DNA of 38,807 bases, from NCBI GenBank assembly GCA_045125095.1, contig JBGVMW010000311.1, forward strand, positions 1 to 38,807. Direction: 5' to 3'. The notes under the pieces are model-generated. The model did not search any database and had not been told where the DNA came from. It was given only the letters and a program-made list of their open reading frames with translations. Source of the stretch: JBGVMW01 sp045125095 (GTDB taxonomy: Bacteria > Bacillota > Clostridia > Lachnospirales > Lachnospiraceae). Shown here piece after piece: positions 26,606-34,842 of the stretch (positions are counted from its first letter, which is position 1; every line of letters begins with the position of its first letter). The position numbers were made by a program, and so were the translations under genes.

Positions 26606-27199
26606 TTATTCCGTTTCCTGCAACTGAGCAACAATTCTCTCCATTGACTCATGGAATTCTTCATCAGATGAATTATTGAAAATCAAAAGACTGTTTTTCT
26701 GTGTAGGATCTTTTAACAGCTCCGGTATTTCAAAATTTACACCGCTGATATATTCATCCCAGTTTTCTAATTTCCATGTATCACGATCAGAACCTCTGGC
26801 AATCATACGCTGATGACATACTTCCGGATCTGTCACTACCCATACTACACAAAGCTCTGCATTAATCTCTGCAAGCTTAGCCTTCATGGAATCCATAAAC
26901 TTTTTATCACGGATTTCTCTTGTAAATGGTGCATTAATCAGTACCATATCTTCATATAATAATGCTTCTAAACCTAAATCAATAATTGCATCATATTCAT
27001 AATCACGAATATGTTCTTCGAAGAAATCAGAGCTTCTGTTGTACTCTTCTCCTGCTACTTTAAATATTTGCTTAGATAGTACAATTAATGTATCTTTATC
27101 AAGATAAACTACATGCTTTAACTGTTCAGCAAGTTTTTTTGATATAAATGTCTTACCACATGCCGGCGGTGATGTAACCAGAATTAGTTTTTTTCTCAT
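26606..27199 (-). CDS. P-loop nucleoside/zeta-type kinase (AAA_33-like), function unknown
   Basis: 197 residues. The Walker A loop is at the N-terminus (LVTSPPACGKTFISKKLAE), then an Asp in VVYLDKDTL, a second-strand acidic residue in DAIIDLG, and a lid with arginines in QRMIARGSDRDTW. This layout fits small metabolite or nucleotide kinases and the Zeta-toxin clan. No antitoxin gene accompanies it, so a toxin role is not favoured. The substrate is unknown. AAAGGAA lies upstream of the ATG at 27199. It is monocistronic with its own terminator. Confidence 0.75.
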   Translation of the reverse strand: MRKKLILVTSPPACGKTFISKKLAEQLKHVVYLDKDTLIVLSKQIFKVAGEEYNRSSDFFEEHIRDYEYDAIIDLGLEALLYEDMVLINAPFTREIRDKKFMDSMKAKLAEINAELCVVWVVTDPEVCHQRMIARGSDRDTWKLENWDEYISGVNFEIPELLKDPTQKNSLLIFNNSSDEEFHESMERIVAQLQETE

Positions 27200-27460
27200 G
27201 TTCTCTATAATTCCTTTCTTGCTTTTCAGACTTTTAAATCATATTATATCACCTGTTTGGATGAAAATATATATTGTATTTAAAAAAATACAAAGTTTTT
27301 ATTGTTTTTGTTAATAATACATATTAACTGCCCTGTTCCTAGTATTTAAAAGGTATTTTTTACCAGTTTAGTTTTTCAAAATAAAGAGATTGCACTACTT
27401 ACTTTCAATGCTTACATGAACGAATCATCTTCTGCCGGATTTGCTTTTTCGTTGTGCATG
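27200..27460. other. Gene-free stretch between the kinase and sbcC
   Basis: Very AT-rich (TATTTAAAAAAATAC-type words near 27275-27295). A TATAAT at 27241-27246 on the minus strand may be the -10 of the kinase promoter, without a clear -35. No other gene is seen. Confidence 0.35.
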
Positions 27461-27491
27461 ATTTTAAAGTGCCATTTTTGCACTTTAAAAT
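27461..27491 (-). terminator. Hairpin 12 bases past sbcC
   Basis: ATTTTAAAGTGC (27461-27472) and GCACTTTAAAAT (27480-27491) form a perfect 12-bp stem with a seven-base loop. No T run follows on the minus strand, so it may act by RNA stabilisation as much as termination. Confidence 0.55.
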
Positions 27492-27502
27492 TGGGCATTT
27501 GC

Positions 27503-30277
27503 CTACACTACAAGTTCCACCTGACTTCCGCCGCTTTTATCCTTCGTTACCACTAACTGCTTTTCAATCTGCTGCTTTAACTCTCCCACATGGGAAATGA
27601 TTCCTACCAGCCGTCTGCTGTCTGCCAAACTGCTTAACACCCGCATTGCCTGACTTAAGGCTTCTTCGTCCAGCGAGCCAAATCCTTCATCCACAAACAT
27701 GGTATCTAACCGGATGCCCCCTGCAGATGCCTGTATTTCATCCGCCAACCCTAATGCCAGCGAAAGGGACGCCTGAAAGGATTCTCCGCCGGAAAGCGTT
27801 TTCACGCTTCGCACACTGCCATTATAATGGTCAACTACATCTAATTCCAAACCACTCTGGCTTTTCTGATTCACCGGCTCCTTTCGCAATACCAGTTCAT
27901 ACTGACCACTGGAAATCATCATCAGCCGCACATTTGCATATCGCAGAATCCGTGAAAAGTAGAAACGTTGCACATAAATTTCTAATGCTATTTTTTCTTT
28001 GCCGGTAAGGTTGCCGTTTGCCGTGTTCGATAATGCCTTTACCCAGGTCCAGTGGTTTTCTACCTCCTGCATATTAGAAAATTGCTTGGAAATGGCATTA
28101 CACGCTCTTACATTGCCATTCAAGCGTATCTGGTACTGCTTTTTCTGTTCTTCCAGCACAGCTTTTTTCTGCTGCAATTCCTGCTTCTGCTGTGTCAGCT
28201 CATTCATGTCCAATTTTTCTGTATCCTCAAGCTGGGCTTTCAATGTGGCTATGGTCTGGTGATAATCATTCATTCTCTTTTCTCTCATTGTATACTGCTT
28301 TTGTATGTCATCACGATCCCGCTCCATTGTTTTTTTCTGATGCATGAATTCTTTGATTTTCTTTTCTGCTTCTTCTTTGTTGGTATACTCTAAACCTGCC
28401 TGTACTTCTTGTTCCCGTGCTTCTGCATTCTGAATGCCTACTTCACACTCAGTTAATTTTTTTCCGTTTTCGATTGAGGAAATTCGAATTTGTTCAAGAT
28501 TCCTTTCTAATTCCGGCAACTGCTTTTCTAATGCTTGTCTACGTAAAATTTGTATTTCTAATGCTTGTTTTTCGTTTAACAATGTTTGCTTCTTTTCTTC
28601 ACATGCCTTTTGTGCTTTCAGCATCTGCACCTTGATTTCTTCTATACCATTTCCAAGGGACAATTCCGTTGCCTTCTTCATAACAAGTCCAAGCTGGCCA
28701 GACTGTCGTTCTCTGTTGCGCACAACCTCCTGTTGCTTTTTATGAGCATCCTGCTCTGCTTTCTTTGCGGTCTGCTTTGCCTTATCTACCGTTGCTTTAT
28801 CTGGTGCCTCTTGCTTTTTCTCCGCCGGTTCCGGATGATGAAGGGAACCACATACTGGGCATTTTTCTCCTTCTTTCAGGTTCTCCGCTAATATACCAGC
28901 CTGTTCATCCCACAATGCCAATTCTAATCTGGTAGCGCGCTCTGTCTCTGCTAACATGTTCTGCTTTGCTTCTTCGTACTGTTTTTCGGCACAGACAAGC
29001 ATGCTTACCTGCTTTTCATATTGCTGCAAATCCTCTGCAATTGTTTGTAATTGCTTCCCTTCTTCCCGGCAAATGTGCAGACGATTTTCTAACTGTAATT
29101 TATTCTCACCTGTGTGACTTAATTCCTCTAATTCCTTACCACAGGACTGCATTTGCGCAGTCAGCTCTTCTTCTCTTTCCTTTCCCGTACAAATTTGCTC
29201 CTTCAGTGACTGCAATGTCCTACGCTTCTGCTGTAATTCTTTTTGTAATGCAAATAAAGTATCATAACTTGCTAACTTTTGTTTTTCTGTTTCTATAGAA
29301 ATTGCCACCGCTTCAATTTCTTTGTTTCTGGCTTCCAGTGTCTTATACTTTTCCTTTATCTCGTCATATAACGGCGTTTCCTGCTCTAAACCAAGCTCCG
29401 CTGCCTTTAAATCCTCCCTTGCCTTCTGTCTTGCTGTCTCCTTACCAATCTGCTGGTTTACCTTATCAAAGGCTTCTGCATTTTCTCCAACCTGCTTTTC
29501 CGTTCCCGCAAGCTTCGTTTCATCTTCTGCTATAATTTCTTCTATCAGCTTCATGGTGTCTTCCACTGTGGAAATCGTTTTCTTTTTCTTGATGGAAGAA
29601 AGTTCTGCATAGTACACACTTTCTTCTGCACAATTTACATCTGCTACATATTGTAAAATACTTTTCTGCACGTCCTCATAACGCACACGAAGCTCTGCCG
29701 ATTCGCTTTTTAGCTTCTCCTGCAGAATCTGATATGGCTTTGTATGAAAGATTTTACGAAAAATTTCACTGCGCTCCTCTGTCTTAGCATGGAGCAGTTT
29801 TTGAAACTCTCCCTGGGCTAACATAGCAATCTGGGTAAATTGATTCCTGTCTAACCCTAACAATTCTGTAATTGCCGCTGTAACCTCTCTGTACTTCGTT
29901 ACCGGATTCCTATCATCCGGAAATGTAAGCACCGCTTCCGCTTTCTCCTTTGTCATGCCCTGTCCACGATTCTTTGGACGGTCATATTCAGGATTTCTTC
30001 TGACCGTATATTTTTTCCCCTGATACAGAAAGTCAAGTTCCACAAACGTAGGCACATCCGGCTGTGCATATTTACTTCGAAACATTACCGGTTCCCTGTT
30101 TTTTCCGCTGGCTTCCCCATACAAAGCAAAAGTAATCGCATCAAATATAGTTGTTTTTCCTGCCCCTGTATCACCTGTGACAAGGTACAGTCCTGTATTG
30201 CCAAACTCCTCAAATGGCACTGTCACTTCCCCTGCATAGGAGCCGAATGCAGACATCACTAATTTCAATGGACGCAT
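27503..30277 (-). CDS. sbcC: Exonuclease subunit SbcC
   Basis: 924-residue SMC-like ATPase of the SbcCD (Rad50-Mre11 type) complex, which opens hairpins and protein-blocked DNA ends. Walker A GDTGAGKTTIFDA at 35-47, long coiled coils either side of the zinc hook CPVCGSLHH, then the ABC signature LSGGESFQASLSL and Walker B MFVDEGFGSLDEEAL at the C-terminus. The ATG follows the sbcD stop with no gap (GAAATGTAAATG), so translation is probably coupled. It may matter locally, since this region is rich in palindromes that SbcCD would attack. Confidence 0.96.
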   Translation of the reverse strand: MRPLKLVMSAFGSYAGEVTVPFEEFGNTGLYLVTGDTGAGKTTIFDAITFALYGEASGKNREPVMFRSKYAQPDVPTFVELDFLYQGKKYTVRRNPEYDRPKNRGQGMTKEKAEAVLTFPDDRNPVTKYREVTAAITELLGLDRNQFTQIAMLAQGEFQKLLHAKTEERSEIFRKIFHTKPYQILQEKLKSESAELRVRYEDVQKSILQYVADVNCAEESVYYAELSSIKKKKTISTVEDTMKLIEEIIAEDETKLAGTEKQVGENAEAFDKVNQQIGKETARQKAREDLKAAELGLEQETPLYDEIKEKYKTLEARNKEIEAVAISIETEKQKLASYDTLFALQKELQQKRRTLQSLKEQICTGKEREEELTAQMQSCGKELEELSHTGENKLQLENRLHICREEGKQLQTIAEDLQQYEKQVSMLVCAEKQYEEAKQNMLAETERATRLELALWDEQAGILAENLKEGEKCPVCGSLHHPEPAEKKQEAPDKATVDKAKQTAKKAEQDAHKKQQEVVRNRERQSGQLGLVMKKATELSLGNGIEEIKVQMLKAQKACEEKKQTLLNEKQALEIQILRRQALEKQLPELERNLEQIRISSIENGKKLTECEVGIQNAEAREQEVQAGLEYTNKEEAEKKIKEFMHQKKTMERDRDDIQKQYTMREKRMNDYHQTIATLKAQLEDTEKLDMNELTQQKQELQQKKAVLEEQKKQYQIRLNGNVRACNAISKQFSNMQEVENHWTWVKALSNTANGNLTGKEKIALEIYVQRFYFSRILRYANVRLMMISSGQYELVLRKEPVNQKSQSGLELDVVDHYNGSVRSVKTLSGGESFQASLSLALGLADEIQASAGGIRLDTMFVDEGFGSLDEEALSQAMRVLSSLADSRRLVGIISHVGELKQQIEKQLVVTKDKSGGSQVELVV

Positions 30278-31411
30278 TTACATTTCCTCCCATATGTTTT
30301 CCATAAGATTTTTAATAAACTGATTCTGTTCTTCTGTCATTTCCTGATTATTCTGCAAGGCATAAAATTCCTGAAACAACTCTAATGGGGATTTCTCTTC
30401 CATTTCCCCACACTGGTCTATGGACTGGTTCTCCCTTGTCCGCTTATTATCGTATTCTAATTTCATCAGATTTGGATATATACTCCGCAGCTTTCCCATC
30501 GCATCCGGTATATCCTCCTCGTCTGTCAATGTAATGTGGAAATAATCCTCTGTATTGCTGTTCTCATAGAAGGATTTGCTTGTCACTTCAAGATAGGTTC
30601 CTTTTATTTTTCGCATATCACGCTTTGGAATCAGTGGAACAGTTGTAAGTTCTACAGTTCCCTTTTCTTTCAGTTCTACTATTGTGGCAGATTTTTTATG
30701 ATTTACTTCTGAAAATGAATATTTTAACGGTGTGCCACAGTAACGCACCGTTTCCTGTTCAATATGCTGTGGTCCATGAATATGTCCCAATGCAACATAA
30801 TCAAAATCAGCAAACAACGATGCACTTATATTGTCCTGTCCACCAATGGAAAGCTCCTCGGAATCGCAAACAGATGCACCTGTCACAAATTGATGGGCAA
30901 CGATAAGATTTCGTCTGTCCGTATCAACGCTAATCTGGGACAATGCATAGGAAACTGCTTCTTCATAGCTTCCTACTTCTGCCTCCGGAAATGCATGCTT
31001 TACATATGCTGGTTTCAGAAATGGAAGCAGATACACTGCCAGTTCTCCATGTGCATCCTCTAATACTATCGGCTCTATCTTGCCATTGTAAACTGGCGAA
31101 ACGTACACATTGCTATGCTTTAATAAATCTGCTGCAAACGCCAAACGTTCCGGCGAATCATGATTACCATATATTAAAAAAACCGGCAATTTCTTCACTG
31201 CCAGTTCTGTTAAAAAGTCATCAAAAAGCTGCACTGCCTCTGCAGATGGCACTGCCTTATCATAAATATCTCCTGCTATCAATACACCCTCTACTTTTTC
31301 CCTGGTTATGGTGCTTTGTATCTGGTTAAAGATATATTCCTGGTCCTCTAACATAGAAAAATCGTTGACTCGTTTTCCTATGTGCAGATCTGATAGATGG
31401 ATGAATTTCAT
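30278..31411 (-). CDS. sbcD: Exonuclease subunit SbcD
   Basis: 377-residue Mre11-type metallophosphoesterase. Metal-binding motifs are in order: FIHLSDLHIGKR, IAGDIYDKA, YGNHDSPERL, AHQF and GHIHGPQ. It supplies the nuclease of the SbcCD complex. AGAGGAGGAG precedes the ATG at 31411. It is first in the sbcDC operon. The left attachment repeat of the integrated element lies 160 bases upstream of its start, so the element inserted in the sbcD upstream region. Confidence 0.96.
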   Translation of the reverse strand: MKFIHLSDLHIGKRVNDFSMLEDQEYIFNQIQSTITREKVEGVLIAGDIYDKAVPSAEAVQLFDDFLTELAVKKLPVFLIYGNHDSPERLAFAADLLKHSNVYVSPVYNGKIEPIVLEDAHGELAVYLLPFLKPAYVKHAFPEAEVGSYEEAVSYALSQISVDTDRRNLIVAHQFVTGASVCDSEELSIGGQDNISASLFADFDYVALGHIHGPQHIEQETVRYCGTPLKYSFSEVNHKKSATIVELKEKGTVELTTVPLIPKRDMRKIKGTYLEVTSKSFYENSNTEDYFHITLTDEEDIPDAMGKLRSIYPNLMKLEYDNKRTRENQSIDQCGEMEEKSPLELFQEFYALQNNQEMTEEQNQFIKNLMENIWEEM

Positions 31412-31570
31412 ATACTCCTCCTCTTTCCGAATTTGATATTCCTACTGTAACACATTTCGGAAGAAAAGTCACTGCGAGAGGAGTGGAAAATTCGAATTTG
31501 TAAAGTTACATCCCTAACTTTCCTTAATTTTCAACCGTTTCCAGCCTTCCATAATCAATCTATGTATCAT

Positions 31571-31592
31571 TTTCCCTTGTTTTTTCCCTTAT
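31571..31592. repeat. Left attachment site, 22-bp direct repeat
   Basis: It begins TTTCCCTTG and ends TTCCCTTAT, identical to 38148-38169. On this side the repeat is one arm of a larger palindrome whose other arm (AAGGGAAGAACAAGGGAAA, 31593-31611) lies inside the element, next to the integrase stop; the hairpin may also end the int transcript. Confidence 0.75.
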
Positions 31593-31626
31593 AAGGGAAG
31601 AACAAGGGAAAGTTTGTTTTCTGCTG

Positions 31627-32925
31627 TTAATCTATGCCTGCTACCTTATCAAGAAGTTTTGCTGATTTTCGCTTTGCTTCCCTTGTAGCATGAGCATATA
31701 CATTCATTGTGGTACTTACGTCCGAGTGTCCTAACAGTTCCTGCACATCCTTTGGTGCTGCTCCGTTTGACAACAGGTTGCTTGTGTAGGTGTGTCTTAA
31801 TGCATGGAAATGAAATCTTTCCAGTTCCGGAATTCTTTTTCTTGCGGTTCTGCAAACTAATTCAACTGTATTCGGTGATTCATAACATCCATCCGGTCGG
31901 ATACATACAAGTGACAGTTCGGTATAATCTGCCGGTACATCTTCAGTGCCACTAAGATGATAGAGTTCATAATAAACCCTGTTCTTTTCCCTTACTTCTT
32001 TGTAATAATTCCTGCTATACAATTCTCCATATTGGAAACGTTGCTTACGTTGTTCCTTTTTGGCTTTTTTAAGAATTTCAGTAAGTGTGTCACCAAAATC
32101 TACAATGCGGTCTTTCTTTCGCTTGGTCGGTCCGATTTCCCACTTGTGTCTTACGCTGTTATAACGGATACTTCTTCGTACAGTAAGATACTGTTCCTCC
32201 AGATTTATATCCTGCCATATCAAACCACACACTTCCCCAAGACGAAGCCCTGTAAAATAAGCTATCTGTACCGGCAGGATTGCAGGTTTGTTTCTTTCTT
32301 CCAAATAGTTCATCAGTATCTTGTACTGAGTATGGTTTATCGGTTTTGTTTCGGTATCCGTTTCTGTACAGTCTGCAAATAATTCCACTTCTTCATTTTT
32401 CCGTTTTAACACCACATACTGCATCGGATTAAAAGTAATTAAATTCTTTGGAACAACTGCATAACGGAATGCTTTTTGCAACACAGCCGAATAACTATGT
32501 ACATAATCTTTGCTGTATCCTTTTTTCACCTTGCCATCCGGATAAGTACCGCCAAATGTGAGCAAATCCATATAATTTTGCAAATGCTCTGCTGTAATAC
32601 TTTTCAATTTGCGGTTTCCGATAGGATGTTTCTTTATCTGATTAACAGCTGTGATGTATGTTGTAACCGTTCCGTTACTTAATGTACTGGTCTTTAATTC
32701 TTCTTCCACCCATTCATCCAGCAATTCAGCAAGTGTAACATTTTGAGATTTGGCAACAAATTTCTTTTTCTCGTAATCGTCCATTGCCTGTCTTAACAAT
32801 TTCTCTGTTCCCGACTTGCTTTCTGTCCCTACACATTCTTTCTGGACTAAGTTACCACTGGCATCTTCCACATAAAAGCGGTAGTACCATTTCTTTCCTT
32901 TTTTTCTTACAGATCCTTTTGCCAT
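31627..32925 (-). CDS. Tyrosine site-specific recombinase (integrase)
   Basis: 432 residues, Tn916/phage-type. N-terminal arm-binding domain (GSVRKKGKKWYYRFYVEDA), then a SAM-like core-binding domain (about 65-165), then the catalytic domain with Arg in TGLRLGEVCGL, HxLR in FHALRHTYTSN, a His in LLGHSDVSTT and the nucleophile Tyr in MNVYAHA. It would join attP to attB and, with an excisionase, reverse this. AAAGGAG precedes the ATG at 32925. It is transcribed towards the left attachment site, as usual for such elements. Confidence 0.95.
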   Translation of the reverse strand: MAKGSVRKKGKKWYYRFYVEDASGNLVQKECVGTESKSGTEKLLRQAMDDYEKKKFVAKSQNVTLAELLDEWVEEELKTSTLSNGTVTTYITAVNQIKKHPIGNRKLKSITAEHLQNYMDLLTFGGTYPDGKVKKGYSKDYVHSYSAVLQKAFRYAVVPKNLITFNPMQYVVLKRKNEEVELFADCTETDTETKPINHTQYKILMNYLEERNKPAILPVQIAYFTGLRLGEVCGLIWQDINLEEQYLTVRRSIRYNSVRHKWEIGPTKRKKDRIVDFGDTLTEILKKAKKEQRKQRFQYGELYSRNYYKEVREKNRVYYELYHLSGTEDVPADYTELSLVCIRPDGCYESPNTVELVCRTARKRIPELERFHFHALRHTYTSNLLSNGAAPKDVQELLGHSDVSTTMNVYAHATREAKRKSAKLLDKVAGID

Positions 32926-33078
32926 ATATAAAAACTCCTTTCGTATAAGACAATCGGACTGAAAGATATGCCTGTATGTATCTGTCTTATGAGAAATCCC
33001 ACAAAACAGACACTATTTGCAAGCCATCAAATATGTTGACCTGCTTACTCTTATTGTATCACAACTCCGACTATCTGA

Positions 33079-33696
33079 TTATACCGAATCGGAATTATCA
33101 TCCAAAAGATTATGAAGTTTTGCTGTAGCCACATCTGAATTTTTCGAGTACATTCGGATAATATCACCCATTTCATTAAAAGTATTAATAGTATGGGTAA
33201 CTTCCCTTAGAAAAAGTATCTCATTGAATTCGTCTGCTGATTCAAAGCCTGCAGTCTTGGCAATCTTACCATTCCCTTTATTTCCCTTGTATTTGTCACA
33301 GGCAATTTTAAATGAATCATTAAATGCTACATATTCTCGAAGCATTAACAGAAGTAAGTCCTTTGAAAAATCAGCTTCTGCATCTGCCATGTTTAAAGGA
33401 AAACTTTCTAAAATATGTTCCATCATATCACGAATTTGCAGTTCTCTCTTATCCGTAATGTCTGTTTCATATTCCTCAGTTTCGCCCTTAAGCCATTCCA
33501 CAGATACATGAAGTGCCTCGGAAAGCCCTTCCAAAATCAGTTTCTTGGAATTATCAATCGTTCCTGCTTCATATCTCTGAATGGTGGATTTATTTACATC
33601 CATCTTCTCAGCGATGTACTGCTGACCGAGATTTAATTCCAATCTTCTTTTCTTTATCCTGCTTCCAATGAGTTTGCGTAATTGTTTATCATTCAT
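33079..33696 (-). CDS. XRE-family (Cro/CI-type) transcriptional regulator
   Basis: 205 residues. The helix-turn-helix covers about 5-65 (RIKKRRLELNLGQQYIAEKM, then NKSTIQRYEAG). The remainder is an acidic helical domain of unknown function, with no LexA-type self-cleavage or ImmA partner seen. It is probably the element's maintenance repressor, binding the twin TTGCA-N3-TGCAA operators in the divergent control region. AAGGAGG ten bases before the ATG at 33696 sets the start; an in-frame extension upstream would run over the promoter. Confidence 0.88.
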   Translation of the reverse strand: MNDKQLRKLIGSRIKKRRLELNLGQQYIAEKMDVNKSTIQRYEAGTIDNSKKLILEGLSEALHVSVEWLKGETEEYETDITDKRELQIRDMMEHILESFPLNMADAEADFSKDLLLLMLREYVAFNDSFKIACDKYKGNKGNGKIAKTAGFESADEFNEILFLREVTHTINTFNEMGDIIRMYSKNSDVATAKLHNLLDDNSDSV

Positions 33697-33733
33697 CTTT
33701 GTGCAGCCTCCTTTTCGGTATATATTGACTATA

Positions 33734-33852
33734 ACACATAAAAACAAATATTGCAATATGCAATTCTATAACCGTTTTCAAAATCGCAAAACGCTTGACA
33801 AAAGTTTTTAAGATGATATAATAAGTTCATGTTTTAAAGTTGCATATTGCAA
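33734..33852. promoter_or_regulatory. Divergent control region with two identical operators
   Basis: Plus promoter: TTGACA (33795-33800), 16 bases, TATAAT (33817-33822), driving the excisionase-like gene. Minus promoter: TTGCAA (33751-33756 reversed), 17 bases, TATAGT near 33734, driving the XRE gene. Operator 1, TTGCAATATGCAA (33751-33763), overlaps the minus -35. Operator 2, TTGCATATTGCAA (33840-33852), is its exact reverse complement and lies just after the plus start point. Confidence 0.8.
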
Positions 33853-33873
33853 CCAGAGGGGGAGAGGATTTAT

Positions 33874-34104
33874 ATGACAGATAACAAAATCGCATTTACA
33901 ATTGAAGAAGCTTCCGAATATACCGGCATTGGCAGAAACACTATGAGAAATCTTGTGGAATGGAACAAACTGCCGGTGTTAAAAGTCGGAAGAAAGGTAC
34001 TTGTCAAAAAAGATATTCTGGAAACATTTATGATAATGAATGAAGGAAGAAACTTACGAGACAAGTCTGATGTGAAAGCTGTTACAAGAAAAACAGTATT
34101 TTAG
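33874..34104 (+). CDS. Excisionase-like small DNA-binding protein (HTH_17 type)
   Basis: 76 residues. The sequence FTIEEASEYTGIGRNTMRNL followed by LPVLKVGRKVLVKKDIL is the winged-helix pattern of the excisionase/MerR-like HTH_17 family. Such proteins bend att DNA and turn the integrase to excision. It is the only sizeable plus-strand gene of the element and is transcribed from the operator-controlled promoter, fitting a switch in which the XRE repressor keeps it silent. The start at 33874 follows GAGAGG at six bases. A GGAAAGG/CCTTTCC hairpin follows the stop. Confidence 0.85.
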   Translation: MTDNKIAFTIEEASEYTGIGRNTMRNLVEWNKLPVLKVGRKVLVKKDILETFMIMNEGRNLRDKSDVKAVTRKTVF

Positions 34105-34138
34105 GAAAGGGCTTTAAAGAAAACCTTTCCGGTATATG

Positions 34139-34195
34139 CGACCGGAGGCATAATATACTTACAAGCAATTGGAACTATATTATGTCTACCGGTCG
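34139..34195. repeat. Imperfect 20-bp inverted repeat
   Basis: CGACCGGAGGCATAATATA (34139-34157) faces TATATTATGTCTACCGGTCG (34176-34195) across an 18-base loop. There is no T run after it. It lies between the excisionase-like gene and the iterons; function unknown. Confidence 0.65.
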
Positions 34196-34277
34196 GTTAT
34201 CAATAAAAAGCGAATAGTGCGGAAAGAGATTAAGGGCAAAGAAGATAGCGCAATTAGTTTAGAACTGTTACATTTGG

Positions 34278-34283
34278 TATAAT
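34278..34283 (+). promoter_or_regulatory. Possible extended -10 promoter reading into the iterons
   Basis: TTTGGTATAAT has a perfect -10 with a TG extension, but no -35 at the right distance. A transcript from about 34290 would cover the iterons and the hairpins beyond. Confidence 0.35.
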
Positions 34284-34323
34284 CGCAACGATGTTTTGGT
34301 GAAAAAGATAAAAAAAGAAAGGT

Positions 34324-34517
34324 GATATCACTTTTGTATATCACTTTGCCAGAAAGATATAGCTTTTATATATCATTTTCCAAAAGTGCTATCACTTTTA
34401 TATATCACCCCAAAAAAAGCAAAATTTTAGGTGATATCACTTTTGTATATCACTTTGCCGAAAAGATATAACTTTTATATATCATTTTCCGAAAGTGCTA
34501 TCACTTTTATATATCAC
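34324..34517. repeat. Six 21-bp iterons in two triplets
   Basis: Iterons begin at 34324, 34356, 34388, 34433, 34465 and 34497, that is 32 bp apart within each triplet, with the triplets repeating at 109 bp. Consensus GATATCACTTTTRTATATCAC; the second of each triplet reads GATATARCTTTTATATATCAT and the third GCTATCACTTTTATATATCAC. GATAT/ATATC within a unit gives dyad symmetry. Thirty-two bp is three helical turns, so a protein would bind all sites on one face. Confidence 0.92.
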
Positions 34518-34546
34518 TTCCATTTTGGGGAGAATATTCGGGGTTT

Positions 34547-34599
34547 CAGGGGTGTCCCCTGACCAGGTAGCATTTTTGTGATACAAAATGCGTATCTGG
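34547..34599. repeat. Paired hairpins next to the iterons, possible transfer origin
   Basis: CAGGGGTGTCCCCTG (34547-34561) is a perfect six-pair hairpin. One base later a longer one follows at 34563-34599, with arms CCAGGTAGCATTTT and AAAATGCGTATCTGG. Adjacent perfect hairpins beside direct repeats are typical of oriT or single-strand origins, but no nick consensus could be identified. Confidence 0.5.
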
Positions 34600-34745
34600 C
34601 AAAACCGAAAAAAATGTATATCTTTTAGTTCAATGCCAACCAAAGCAAATTGAAAAAAAGCATAGGAGCAGCCCCAAAAACACTTTGGATTTTAAAATGG
34701 GAATAGATAAAGATTTTTTTTCCAGATAATAAGCAGAGGCTAATT

Positions 34746-34790
34746 AAAAACAGCCATTTAAGGGGGGACCTATGAAAATGGCTGTTTTTT
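34746..34790. terminator. Bidirectional terminator downstream of the chemoreceptor gene
   Basis: CAGCCATTT (34751-34759) and AAATGGCTG (34776-34784) pair, with A5 before and T6 after. It can end plus-strand transcripts from the iteron side and the minus-strand cargo operon. A second stem, ATTCTTGGGA/TCCCAAGAAT (34793-34837), lies between it and the chemoreceptor stop. Confidence 0.75.
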
Positions 34791-34842
34791 CAATTCTTGG
34801 GAAAGCCACACTATTCGTTCCTAACATTCCCAAGAATTTTCA

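Noticed and set aside
26606..27199. Zeta-type toxin of a toxin-antitoxin pair
   Set aside because: P-loop layout is compatible, but there is no neighbouring antitoxin gene and it has its own terminator; generic kinase is safer.
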